Source: Microcaldota archaeon
Lineage (GTDB): Archaea > Micrarchaeota > Micrarchaeia > Anstonellales > Bilamarchaeaceae
Reading direction: 5' to 3'
DNA length: 47,774 bases
Assembly: GCA_018813505.1 (NCBI GenBank)
Contig: JAHJBM010000003.1
Location: 1 to 47,774 of the forward strand
This document shows positions 32,812-41,898 of this stretch, one piece after another (the stretch's first letter is position 1; every line of letters starts with the position of its first letter). The position numbers were made by a program, and so were the translations under genes. The notes under the pieces are model-generated. The model saw nothing but the letters and a program-made list of their open reading frames with translations, had not been told where the DNA came from and searched no databases.

Positions 32812-32848
32812 GATTATCGCACAATGATGGAGGATCCACCATAAATAA

Positions 32849-32875
32849 CCATAAAGAAACATTTAAAAACATAAA
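32849..32875 (+). promoter_or_regulatory. Duplicated promoter of PLP/EF-hand paralogue 2
   Basis: 25 of 27 bases match 29277-29303, including the 17-base core ACATTTAAAAACATAAA with the TATA element TTTAAAAA (32862-32869). It gives a start about 6-9 bases before the GTG at 32894. The left half of the AATGTTC/GAACATT repeat is not kept here. Confidence 0.55.
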
Positions 32876-32893
32876 TAGACAAAGAAAATAACT

Positions 32894-34552
32894 GTGGGAC
32901 TAATCAGACGAAGAGATGAACCTCAGACAGGCAAAAAAACTGCAGCTATATCCTCAGCCAAGCCAAAAATAGGCCACACTCCATTGTATGAAAGTACTGA
33001 ACTTAGTTCAACACATTGTACGTCAGTATGGATTAAGGATGAGAATGGAAATGAAATTAGCCATACTGCTAAAGATAGGAGAAATATAGCACTAATTGAG
33101 AAGTATGCAGATAGAACTGAAATCGCATTTGTCCAGATAACTGCAGGCAATTCTGGATTTAGCATGGCAAAAATTGCAAAACAATTTGAAGATGAGAATC
33201 CAGGAAAAACAAGAATAGTAGTGAATATTGTTTCAAAAAATACTCCTAAAAAGATAAAAAACGCATTATGCAACGCAGGTTCGCTAGTTGTAGAAATGGA
33301 CTTGAACGAAAAAATAATTAGCGTTCCTGAAATGCAACAGATTGCACAGGAAGCTGTTAGGAAAAAATTGACACGTGAACTCAATGAATCTGATATAGTT
33401 CAGGTTGAACAGTATGGGATTGTAGGAGGATATGATCAGATAACACAGGAAATTTACGATCAAATGACTGGAGAAGGTAGAAAACCAGCTAGAATATTCG
33501 TATCTGCAGGTTCAGGACACACTCTTCTTGAAATAACAGAAAAAGCAATTGAATTGTGGGGCGAAGAATGTCCAGAAATTATTGGTGTAACCACTGATGG
33601 CAGTCCCCTTTTATCTGATGAGTTTTTTGTAGAACAACATGATGGAAATGAAGCTGAAAAACTCTGTACTTCATACACTCCATTCAAATCAGCAATAGCA
33701 AAACTTCGAACGAAGGAAGGAAAGAACGTAGTTGAAATAATTGCTGCATCAGATGAGCGAATACGCCAGATTCAAGAAAAATTAAGTAGATATGGAATTC
33801 AAACTGAAGGAGCATCGGCAGCTGCTTTCTGCGGATTGGAAATCCTAAAGAAGAACGGAGTGTTAAAACCAGATGAGATAAACATAGTAGTGAATACTGG
33901 AACGGGAATTGTAGATGATTCAACCAGTGGAAAAATTTTGAAAAAGATAAAAAGAAAGTTGAGAAATAATCGAATTACCATCTTGGCTGCTGCAATTCTT
34001 GCTAACATACTGATATCAGTTTGTTTGATGCCCCAGACAGATGTTGAAAAAGAGAGATTTTTACGATTGCAAAGAAGAGAATATGAGATGCAGACAGAAT
34101 ATACTAAAATACAAAGGACAATGGATAGAGTTAGATTGTATCTGAATAGAGATGGTAGCCAGGTACTCAGTGAAGAAGAACTAATTAGGGGCTGTAGATT
34201 ACTTCCTGATATGAATGATCACCCATGTCAAAATGGACCACAGAGAATAATATTCTCTGAACAGGATTTTACAATGGATGAGGCCATATTCATAATCCAT
34301 TTATCAGAACTGGGTTCTGACGTTATAACTATTCCGAGTAGGCAACGAATTACACAGGAGTATCTTGAAAAAAGAAGAACAGTGAGAGAAAGAGGACCAA
34401 CACTTGGAGAACTTAGTTATGATATATATACACAACGACTAGTGAGAAGAAGAGTACCCTGGTCTGATGAGCCACAATACCGATTCAGAGAATTTGATCC
34501 AGACAATCCGTTTGATCCTGAAAAAGAAGAACTTTGTGGTGATCATAGGTGA
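32894..34552 (+). CDS. Membrane-anchored PLP fold-type-II enzyme homologue with EF-hand-like segment (paralogue 2)
   Basis: 552 residues, GTG start. The enzyme domain keeps IGHTPLYESTELSS, VWIKDENGNE, the lysine in HTAKDRR (K60), 'VQITAGNSGFSMAKIAKQF' and the Gly-rich VSAGSGHTLLEI. IKRKLRNN is followed by one membrane helix ('RITILAAAILANILISVCLM'), then an outer part with a degenerate EF-like loop LNRDGSQVLSEEEL and two cysteines (GCRLL, HPCQN). The tail is ~90 residues longer than in paralogue 1. It overlaps paralogue 3 by GTGA. Substrate unknown; paralogy with 1 and 3 is clear along the whole length. Confidence 0.65.
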   Translation: MGLIRRRDEPQTGKKTAAISSAKPKIGHTPLYESTELSSTHCTSVWIKDENGNEISHTAKDRRNIALIEKYADRTEIAFVQITAGNSGFSMAKIAKQFEDENPGKTRIVVNIVSKNTPKKIKNALCNAGSLVVEMDLNEKIISVPEMQQIAQEAVRKKLTRELNESDIVQVEQYGIVGGYDQITQEIYDQMTGEGRKPARIFVSAGSGHTLLEITEKAIELWGEECPEIIGVTTDGSPLLSDEFFVEQHDGNEAEKLCTSYTPFKSAIAKLRTKEGKNVVEIIAASDERIRQIQEKLSRYGIQTEGASAAAFCGLEILKKNGVLKPDEINIVVNTGTGIVDDSTSGKILKKIKRKLRNNRITILAAAILANILISVCLMPQTDVEKERFLRLQRREYEMQTEYTKIQRTMDRVRLYLNRDGSQVLSEEELIRGCRLLPDMNDHPCQNGPQRIIFSEQDFTMDEAIFIIHLSELGSDVITIPSRQRITQEYLEKRRTVRERGPTLGELSYDIYTQRLVRRRVPWSDEPQYRFREFDPDNPFDPEKEELCGDHR

Positions 34553-36006
34553 CAGTAAGAACTCTGACATATGTTTCAAAACTCGTACGAAGTCCACTCG
34601 ATCCTAATCCCAGATATAAAGGCAGATGTAACGGAGCCAATGTTTTAATCAAAGATGAAAGTGGAAGAAGAGGTGGCTCGCTGCCATGTACGATAAAGGC
34701 AGTAAGAATGGAACCATTTGTTGAAAAATATTCAAGAACTGATGATGAAATAGTGTTTGTTCACATAACTTATGGTAATTCAGGATATGAACTAGGAAGA
34801 ATTGCAAGGGACTGGGAAACACAAACAGGTCAAAAAAGGACAGTTGTCAATCTTGTGCCCAAAGGAAAAATGACAAAAGCAATGATAAGAAAACTAGAAG
34901 AACATTCGATTGTGATTGAGGTAGATATCACAAAAGAGATATGCCTGAACGAAATGAGGCGTATAGTAAAAAAGACTTTGAATAGAGAGATAGCTGATGA
35001 CAGGATAATAAAAGTCGATGATACTGAACCAAAAAATGGTTATCAACGGATTGTAAGAGAGATGAGAGAACAACTGGAAGAACAAAATGAGTCAGTACCA
35101 AAATACCTATTTTGCCCTGTTGGTGATGGCGAACTTGCAGTGGCACTTGCAAAAGCAGCTCAAGAAGAATGGGTTGGAAATGCACCAAAAATAATTGGTG
35201 TAACAGTAAGTGGAAATATTCTGGCACCAGAAAATGAAAACAAAGATTTCCTTGGGCATCCAAAGGAAAGTGTTGCAGACAAACTGGTTTGTGGTCATTC
35301 TAATCACAAGGAAGAGATTAAATTATTGGTTGATAAAGGCAGACTTGAGATAATCACAGTAAGTGATAAGGCGATAAAAATAGAGCACGAATTTCTACAA
35401 ATGATTGATATGGATGCAGAGCCTTCGGCAGCAGTCGCTTTTGCAGGTGCAGTAGGATATAAACTAACACCAGAAGACATGGTAGTTGTTGTGAATACGG
35501 GTGAAGGAATTTATGATAAAAAAAGCGCTGAAAAAAGAGTGAGGAAACAATTTAGAAGAATGATAGCAGTTGCAGCTGCTACAACAGCAATTGCATTAGT
35601 AGCCATAGGATTTGCCATTACATTATACTTGCTTTATAGAACCGAATATCAGAGAAGAGTTTACATGGAACTGGTCCAACAAAGAGATAAACAATTAAAT
35701 TATGAAAAAGAGATAAACATAATTAATAGAAGAATTAGATACACGACAATTGCAGAGGTTGCTGCTGACAAAAATAGGAATTTCAATGTGGATGATGATG
35801 AAGCACATGAACTTTGCCAAAGAGTGTATGGTGGAGGTTCGGAAAATGCAGCAAAAAGATGTACTGGAATCTCGTGGCCCAGATTGACTAGCAAAGAAAA
35901 GAGATATTATGGAATGTTAGTTGAGTTAGATATAAATGCGGATTCATTCACATGGAGGATATATGATAGGTTAAGAAGTGAGTGGGATACCGGAACTTTT
36001 GAATAA
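34549..36006 (+). CDS. Membrane-anchored PLP fold-type-II enzyme homologue with EF-hand-like segment (paralogue 3)
   Basis: 485 residues, GTG start inside the stop of paralogue 2. The domain order is the same, but the active-site lysine region has changed: SLPCTIKAVRM instead of TAKDRKM, keeping the lysine (K50) but losing the following Asp-Arg. 'VHITYGNSGYELGRIARDW' and CPVGDGELAVAL are kept. The helix is 'RMIAVAAATTAIALVAIGF'. The outer part has an EF-like loop DKNRNFNVDDDE and two cysteines (HELCQR, KRCTG). The altered motif may mean a different reaction or a non-catalytic subunit. Confidence 0.65.
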   Translation: MTVRTLTYVSKLVRSPLDPNPRYKGRCNGANVLIKDESGRRGGSLPCTIKAVRMEPFVEKYSRTDDEIVFVHITYGNSGYELGRIARDWETQTGQKRTVVNLVPKGKMTKAMIRKLEEHSIVIEVDITKEICLNEMRRIVKKTLNREIADDRIIKVDDTEPKNGYQRIVREMREQLEEQNESVPKYLFCPVGDGELAVALAKAAQEEWVGNAPKIIGVTVSGNILAPENENKDFLGHPKESVADKLVCGHSNHKEEIKLLVDKGRLEIITVSDKAIKIEHEFLQMIDMDAEPSAAVAFAGAVGYKLTPEDMVVVVNTGEGIYDKKSAEKRVRKQFRRMIAVAAATTAIALVAIGFAITLYLLYRTEYQRRVYMELVQQRDKQLNYEKEINIINRRIRYTTIAEVAADKNRNFNVDDDEAHELCQRVYGGGSENAAKRCTGISWPRLTSKEKRYYGMLVELDINADSFTWRIYDRLRSEWDTGTFE

Positions 36007-36978
36007 TCATTTTGTCGGATTTTCCCTAAACGGATAATACTCAAGTTTATGTTGTCCGGTTATTTGTGTAGTTTCCATATCACGAATTATATTTGGAAAT
36101 TTATTCCTTAGATCCCTTAGAAGATTATCAATTTCTTCCTGTCTATTAACCTCGATTTCAAGATCCATCTCATGATCCCCAAGAAGATTGACAAGGTAGA
36201 TAACATTGGAATGGGATTTGCAGTAATCTTCAAGTTTTTTCCTTGATACTTCTGAAGTACTCGAAAGAGTCACTGACACCAAAAAGAACAAGATATTAGT
36301 TTTGGAATAAGATATGGCAACCTTATGTGCTTTGATAATACCTGATTTTTCTAATTTTTTTATCTTTGACCTTACCGTATCTGGAGCAGTGTGCGCTTTT
36401 TCAGCCAAAGATAGTATTGTAATTCTTGAATTTCGTGCCAGTTCAAACAAAATTTTGTGTTCTCTTTCATCCATTTTAATGTTCTCAGTTACTCCACCAT
36501 AAACAGAAACAAAACTATTTGCATCCTCAGACAAGTAGTTTCGAGTTAAGAAAATTACATTTCTTATCAAAACGATTTTCTTTTTCAGGATGTTTTTCTG
36601 GAACTTGTCTACCATAGATTGAAAATTATTGGAGAAATGCTCGGTATCTTTAGCATAGATACTTATGATTAAATCCCATTGCCCGCGACATTTGACAACC
36701 CAGGTAATGTATGGATTTGAGATAAGCGATTGGATAAGTTCTGCTTCTTGCTCCTCTGCCACACCTTGAAGACGGATATAAACACGAAAATAAATAAGAC
36801 CGAATTTTACTCCATTTATTACGGTGTAAAACTTCTCAATAACCCCATGATTAAGAAGAGTACCTAGGCGGTATTTCAGGAGTTGTTTTGAAATCCCAAC
36901 ATTCTTGGCGATTTCAGTGTTCTGAGCACGACTATTTGTATCAAGAGCATGGATTATGCGTCTATCGATTTTATCCAT
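36007..36978 (-). CDS. Tandem (double) Lrp/AsnC regulator
   Basis: 323 residues containing two full Lrp units. Unit 1: HTH 'IDRRIIHALDTNSRAQNTEI' and 'VGISKQLLKYRLGTLLNHGV', then an AsnC domain (~65-145). Unit 2 from ~168: 'EREHKILFELARNSRITILS', 'AHTAPDTVRSKIKKLEKSGI', then 'VIYLVNLLGDHEMDLEIEV'. A single polypeptide thus makes a pseudo-dimer. Its stop abuts the stop of paralogue 3 tail to tail. It could regulate the PLP/EF-hand genes or be unrelated; position only. Confidence 0.8.
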   Translation of the reverse strand: MDKIDRRIIHALDTNSRAQNTEIAKNVGISKQLLKYRLGTLLNHGVIEKFYTVINGVKFGLIYFRVYIRLQGVAEEQEAELIQSLISNPYITWVVKCRGQWDLIISIYAKDTEHFSNNFQSMVDKFQKNILKKKIVLIRNVIFLTRNYLSEDANSFVSVYGGVTENIKMDEREHKILFELARNSRITILSLAEKAHTAPDTVRSKIKKLEKSGIIKAHKVAISYSKTNILFFLVSVTLSSTSEVSRKKLEDYCKSHSNVIYLVNLLGDHEMDLEIEVNRQEEIDNLLRDLRNKFPNIIRDMETTQITGQHKLEYYPFRENPTK

Positions 36979-37072
36979 ATGTTTTATTTTTATACAAAAA
37001 GGATTAAAAAGTTAGGCATAAGTAAAAAAATTCTTAAAGAAGTTTTAAATTGTGGAAAAACAATAATAGATT

Positions 37073-37417
37073 ATGACCAATATAGCAACATGGGAAGATT
37101 TCCAGAAAATAGATATACGCGTAGGCACAGTCATTAAAGCAGAAGAGTTCCAAGGAGCAAAAATACCGGCATATAAACTTGAGATTGATTTTGGAACTGA
37201 ACTAGGTATCAAAAGATCATCAGCAAGGCTTGTGAGAAATTATAAGAAAGAAGATCTTGTTGGAAGGCAAGTAATTTGTGTAGTTAATTTTCCAAAAAAA
37301 CAAATTGCGAACTTTTTCTCTGAAGTCTTAGTAATGGGAGTTTATGCAGGTTCAGATGATAATGTGGTTTTACTTCAAGCAGAAAGAAAAGTGAATAATG
37401 GAGATAAGATAGGTTGA
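37073..37417 (+). CDS. csaA: CsaA-like tRNA-binding protein
   Basis: 114 residues of the stand-alone tRNA-binding OB fold: 'WEDFQKIDIRVGTVIKAEEF', 'AYKLEIDFGTELGIKRSSAR', VICVVNFPKKQIANFFSEVLVMG. This matches the CsaA / MetRS-beta family, which binds the tRNA elbow and has been linked to chaperone activity in Bacillus. A TTTTAAAT box at ~37040-37047 gives a leaderless ATG at 37073. It stands alone between regulator and metabolic operon. Confidence 0.9.
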   Translation: MTNIATWEDFQKIDIRVGTVIKAEEFQGAKIPAYKLEIDFGTELGIKRSSARLVRNYKKEDLVGRQVICVVNFPKKQIANFFSEVLVMGVYAGSDDNVVLLQAERKVNNGDKIG

Positions 37418-37451
37418 AGAATAAATAGAAAATAGAGAATATAGAATAATT

Positions 37452-39278
37452 TTATTCCCCATAAAAGATATCATCTTGTGGATGCCTGTACAACGGCTGT
37501 TTCATCCTTTTTTGGTCAAGAACATGACCGATCATGCCAATGGTTCGCGCAAGGACAAATATCCCGTTCAACCCGCCGAGATCAATTATTTCCTTGATTT
37601 CATCTTTGCTGAATTCATTGCTTGTTGCTAACAAATCAACAAATAGAATGCCTATACATCCATCAACGTTCAGGATAAGGTTGTTGGCCTTTTGCAAAGT
37701 ATATTTCTCCACACCAAGTGCATAGTCAAGATATTTTGTTGATGGGAAATTCTTTTTTGCGTAATCTTTCAGCAACTCAACACGTTTGTCTGGATTCTTC
37801 GCACTTTTGATCCTGTGGCCTATACCTGGCACATTCATACCCTGTTTTTTCATACCTTCTACGAATTCATCTGGTTGAAGTCCACGATCACAAGCATCCC
37901 TGAAATATCTTGCCGCATCATCTATGGCACCGCCAAATCGAGGTCCTATTGTCAAAGTACCTGACGCGACACACGAAACAAGATCTTTTCCTGCTCTGGC
38001 AGCTACAATTGCATTGTGAGCACCTGAAACACATGGTCCATGATCAGCAGTGATAATAATGCACATTTCAATAAATTTGGTAGCGTATTTTGGCAGTTTC
38101 TTTTTGAACCAGAGAAGAGAGATAACATCTCCGATTGAATATCCATCTTCCACAACCTTTGACATTGGAATGCCAACATAGGTTGGTTCTTCACCACAGT
38201 CATTACATATGGTTGACATAAATCCAGTTGGCCTGCGTACCTTACCTGATTTGGCAGCAGCTTTGAAATCATCAGGAACTGTTTGGGGCAGCACATCTTT
38301 TGCAGGTTGAATTGTTCCATTAGCTACAAGCTTTTGGTATGTTTCTGCAATGACTTTTGAAAATTCCTCGAATGAATTAGGTACAATAACGCCAGCTTCT
38401 TTCAATGCCTTGTTCTTTGCCTGTGCACTTTCCTGTTCTGCACCGCTCTTTGCACCAGCATGACCAAACTGCACTTCAGTTGGGAATATACTTGCACATG
38501 TACCAGTAACCCATGCAACAATTGGTTTCTTGACCTTGCCAGATTTGATTGCATCTACGATGTTGTATTCTTCTTTACCACCAAGTTCACCAAGAACAAC
38601 GATCATTTTTATTTCTGGGATTTTTTCAAAACGCAAGATATGATCCAACAACGATGAACCGGGATAGGCATCACCACCAATTGCTATTCCCTCGTAAAGA
38701 CCATCAGTAGTTTGGGCAAGAATATTGTACAATTCATTTGAAAGTCCACCTGATTTTGAAACAAACCCCACTGAACCAGGACGATAAAGCCTGCATGCAA
38801 TAATATTGTCAACAGTACCTGCGGTATTTCCTATCTTGAATGCGCCAGCTTGAACTCCGCCAACAGTAGCTGGCCCAATAATCATCTTGTCTTTTTTCTT
38901 TGCTAACAAGGTAAGGTCTTTGATCTGATTCTCTGGGATACCTTCTGCGATTATAACTACGGTTTTGATACCATCTTTATGAAGTGCATCTTTTGTTGAA
39001 TCATATGCGCTACGGAACGAAGCGAAATTTATCATTACATCGGCTTTTGGATGGGCCTTTGAAGCGTCTCCAATGGTACCGTAGATAGATAGTAATATTT
39101 CTTTTGGACCAAAAAAGGCCTTTTGAATTCCGCCTTTTGAACCTGGTGAAACAAGTGCTGCTATCGACGGATTTTTTCTTTTACAGAGATAATCAAAATC
39201 AAGCATTCTCTGTACTGGATTTGCCTTGAAATTGTAGATTATTGCCTGTGTTTCCGGTGAAAAAAGTTTTGCATCCAT
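37452..39278 (-). CDS. aclA: ATP-citrate lyase, large subunit (citryl-CoA synthetase/lyase type, AclA)
   Basis: 608 residues from ATG 39278, one base after the stop of aclB. The N-terminal succinyl-CoA synthetase alpha-like part has the CoA-binding fold ('PGSVGFVSKSGGLSNELYNI') and the phospho-acceptor histidine in FGHAGAKSGAE. The C-terminal citrate-synthase-like lyase domain has 'ADHGPCVSGAHNAIVAARAG', GTLTIGPRFGGA and GIGHRIKSAKNPDKR. Length and order match Chlorobium AclA (~610). With AclB it makes acetyl-CoA and oxaloacetate from citrate, CoA and ATP. A longer in-frame start at 39320 overlaps aclB and is unlikely. Confidence 0.93.
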   Translation of the reverse strand: MDAKLFSPETQAIIYNFKANPVQRMLDFDYLCKRKNPSIAALVSPGSKGGIQKAFFGPKEILLSIYGTIGDASKAHPKADVMINFASFRSAYDSTKDALHKDGIKTVVIIAEGIPENQIKDLTLLAKKKDKMIIGPATVGGVQAGAFKIGNTAGTVDNIIACRLYRPGSVGFVSKSGGLSNELYNILAQTTDGLYEGIAIGGDAYPGSSLLDHILRFEKIPEIKMIVVLGELGGKEEYNIVDAIKSGKVKKPIVAWVTGTCASIFPTEVQFGHAGAKSGAEQESAQAKNKALKEAGVIVPNSFEEFSKVIAETYQKLVANGTIQPAKDVLPQTVPDDFKAAAKSGKVRRPTGFMSTICNDCGEEPTYVGIPMSKVVEDGYSIGDVISLLWFKKKLPKYATKFIEMCIIITADHGPCVSGAHNAIVAARAGKDLVSCVASGTLTIGPRFGGAIDDAARYFRDACDRGLQPDEFVEGMKKQGMNVPGIGHRIKSAKNPDKRVELLKDYAKKNFPSTKYLDYALGVEKYTLQKANNLILNVDGCIGILFVDLLATSNEFSKDEIKEIIDLGGLNGIFVLARTIGMIGHVLDQKRMKQPLYRHPQDDIFYGE

Positions 39279-39279
39279 A

Positions 39280-40578
39280 TTAAGCACCTCGATTATTGCT
39301 TTTGTTATTGTCTTTAACATAATTGATAGCCATCGGCACTATTTTAGTCATGCTCGCCTCTGGACCGAACACCTCGATCGGCACACCAAGTTCCTTCCCA
39401 AGATCACGCATGAGTTTTAGTCCGGTTTGATAATTTGGACCGCCACGACGAACATAGATATGAGTTTTGGAATCAATTAACTTTTGTTTATAATCCTTAA
39501 GCGCACGGATAATGCCCTTAAAAGTATTTGCAACATCAGTAAAATTAGCAATGCCACCACCGATTAGCAGGGCACGGCCTTTTTCATCAGGATTTCGAGT
39601 TGCGAGATCAAGCAAAACACTTGCATATTGATAGGTTTCTTCCTCGTTTGGATCTCCGCTATATTCTCCATAATTTCCAAGTTCAGCGCCATAGCCAAGA
39701 TCGACTACAGTATCTGTATAAATAACACTTGCACCGCCACCTGCAACCATCATCCAAATATGACCTTGTGGATTGAGTAATGTGAGTTTGAGCGATGCAC
39801 CGGTTTTCTCGTCCATTTCTTTTACCATCTGCTCTTCTTTATAGAGAGTTCTGCCAAACGGTTTTGGAAATTCGATGTCCCCCCATTTTTTCATATTCTT
39901 AAATGCAGAAGTGTCATCCAATTCTCCACGCATATCCAAGGGGAACGGATTTCCATTTGGATCAAAGGTAAATGGATTCATCTCAAGAAGACTGAAATCT
40001 AAATCAAGATAAACTTTATAGCATGCCTTGACAAAATCAATGATTTTTTGCTTCTTGTCATTTGGAAGTTTGTCTCCGATTGCAGTATTGAAATCAAACT
40101 GATCGATAGGCATGTCGATTGGAAGCGAGATGTGAGCCATTTTATCCCAATTTTCTTCAACTTCCATACCACCGGTGGCAGAAACGTGTATCATGCAACC
40201 TTCTCTTGTGGAAACTATTGATAGATAATATTCATTATTATGTGGAACAAACGGCTCGACGATAAAATGAGTTATGAATCCTTTTACTCCACTTATCTCG
40301 ACTTCCTTTCCAAGCTTTTCTTTTATGAATTTCTGTGCTTCATGGAAATTTGCATTAAGCAAGACAAGATTATGCTTTCCTCGTTTACCGAACAGCATAT
40401 CTGGTTTTACCACGAGTTTTTCATCATTGAGCCACTGGTGCTCTTTTGCCAATGTCTCGAGGTTTGTTTCCGCAGTTACCTGCACTGATTTCAATGCGAT
40501 ATTAACGCTAGAAATCTCCGTTAGATGTCTGCTCAATAATTGCTTTGCATCATGTTCACGAATTTTTTTTCTTGCCAT
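39280..40578 (-). CDS. aclB: ATP-citrate lyase, ATP-grasp subunit (AclB)
   Basis: 432 residues. ATP-grasp/succinyl-CoA synthetase beta-like, with '[20 protein letters not shown]' (nucleotide binding), '[20 protein letters not shown]', [19 protein letters not shown] and '[19 protein letters not shown]'. These match AclB of Chlorobium and the N-terminal half of animal ATP-citrate lyase. It binds ATP and citrate. The gene follows icd by 44 bases; GGAG is a weak ribosome-binding site. Confidence 0.93.
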   Translation of the reverse strand: MARKKIREHDAKQLLSRHLTEISSVNIALKSVQVTAETNLETLAKEHQWLNDEKLVVKPDMLFGKRGKHNLVLLNANFHEAQKFIKEKLGKEVEISGVKGFITHFIVEPFVPHNNEYYLSIVSTREGCMIHVSATGGMEVEENWDKMAHISLPIDMPIDQFDFNTAIGDKLPNDKKQKIIDFVKACYKVYLDLDFSLLEMNPFTFDPNGNPFPLDMRGELDDTSAFKNMKKWGDIEFPKPFGRTLYKEEQMVKEMDEKTGASLKLTLLNPQGHIWMMVAGGGASVIYTDTVVDLGYGAELGNYGEYSGDPNEEETYQYASVLLDLATRNPDEKGRALLIGGGIANFTDVANTFKGIIRALKDYKQKLIDSKTHIYVRRGGPNYQTGLKLMRDLGKELGVPIEVFGPEASMTKIVPMAINYVKDNNKSNNRGA

Positions 40579-40622
40579 GTTTGTTCAGCTCCAATATTTA
40601 TTTACAAAAAGAAAATAAAAAA

Positions 40623-41849
40623 TTACATATTCTCGATTAATGCATCTCCGAATTCAGAACACTTGACAAGCGTTGCACCTTGAATCTGCCTTTCGAGATC
40701 ATAGGTGACTTTTTTGGAACGTATTGTGGCTTCAAGACCATCTTCGACAAGCTTTGCTGCTTCTTTCCAACCCATATAATGAAGCATCATTGCCGCAGAA
40801 AGTAGAAGTGAACCTGGATTTATCTTGTCCTGACCGGCGTGTTTTGGTGCGGTTCCATGAGTTGCCTCGAAAAGAGCGTGACCGGTTTTATAATTAATAT
40901 TTGCACCAGGAGCAATACCAAGACCACCGACCTGTGCAGCACACGCATCTGATATGTAATCACCATTCAAATTGGGTGTTGCAATAACATCATATTCATC
41001 AGGCCTTAGAAGCAATTGCTGGAACATGGCATCGGCTATTCGATCGTTGATGAGAATCTTTCCTTCAGGTACCTTGCCACCATACTTTTCCGTAACTTCT
41101 GTTTCGGTTACGGTTTTGTCACCAAACATTTCCTTTGCAACCTCATACCCCCATTCTCGGAAAGCGCCTTCAGTAAATTTCATTATGTTTCCTTTGTGGA
41201 CAATGGTTACTAATTTGCGTTTGTTGTCGATAGCATATTGAATTGCAGCTGCAACAAGGCGTTTTGTTCCGTATATAGAAATTGGCTTTACTCCAATACC
41301 TGAATCTTCCCTTACTTTTTTGCCCATTTCGTTGTTAAGAAATGCGATCACTTTTTTCACTTCAGCTGTTCCCTGCTTCCATTCTATTCCAGCATAAACA
41401 TCTTCCGTATTTTCCCTGAATATCACCACATCAAGCTTTTCAGGTTCTTTAACAGGTGCAGGTGTTCCTTCAAACCAACGCACAGGTCTTACACAAGCAT
41501 AAAGATCAAGAACCTGACGCATTGTAACATTCAAACTTCTATGACCTCCACCCACAGGTGTAGTGAGCGGCCCTTTTATGGCAACAATATGATCACGTAT
41601 TGAATCAACAGTCGTATCAGGAAGATATGTGCCTTGAGTTTTGAATGCATCTTCACCAGCAGGTATTTTTTCCCAAACGATTTTTCTTTTACCATCATAC
41701 GCTTTTTCAACAGCAGCATTAACTACTTTGATCATAACCGGCGAAATATCAATACCGACACCGTCACCCTCGATGTAGGGAATGGTAGGGATATCCGGAA
41801 CTTCCAATTTTCCATTTTCCATTTTTATTTTTTGTCCTTCTTGAGTCAT
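40623..41849 (-). CDS. icd: Isocitrate dehydrogenase (probably NADP-dependent)
   Basis: 408 residues. The E. coli-like layout is kept: '[20 protein letters not shown]', '[20 protein letters not shown]' (isocitrate site), [14 protein letters not shown], '[20 protein letters not shown]' and '[20 protein letters not shown]'. The lysine in HGTAPKH is typical of NADP enzymes; the following Tyr is His here, so cofactor choice is likely but not certain. AAGGTGAAACT before ATG 41849 fixes the start. In this operon it links isocitrate and 2-oxoglutarate, in either direction. Confidence 0.95.
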   Translation of the reverse strand: MTQEGQKIKMENGKLEVPDIPTIPYIEGDGVGIDISPVMIKVVNAAVEKAYDGKRKIVWEKIPAGEDAFKTQGTYLPDTTVDSIRDHIVAIKGPLTTPVGGGHRSLNVTMRQVLDLYACVRPVRWFEGTPAPVKEPEKLDVVIFRENTEDVYAGIEWKQGTAEVKKVIAFLNNEMGKKVREDSGIGVKPISIYGTKRLVAAAIQYAIDNKRKLVTIVHKGNIMKFTEGAFREWGYEVAKEMFGDKTVTETEVTEKYGGKVPEGKILINDRIADAMFQQLLLRPDEYDVIATPNLNGDYISDACAAQVGGLGIAPGANINYKTGHALFEATHGTAPKHAGQDKINPGSLLLSAAMMLHYMGWKEAAKLVEDGLEATIRSKKVTYDLERQIQGATLVKCSEFGDALIENM

Positions 41850-41898
41850 AGTTTCACCTTAGATAATGTATTACGTCGATCATATTATTTCGATCATA

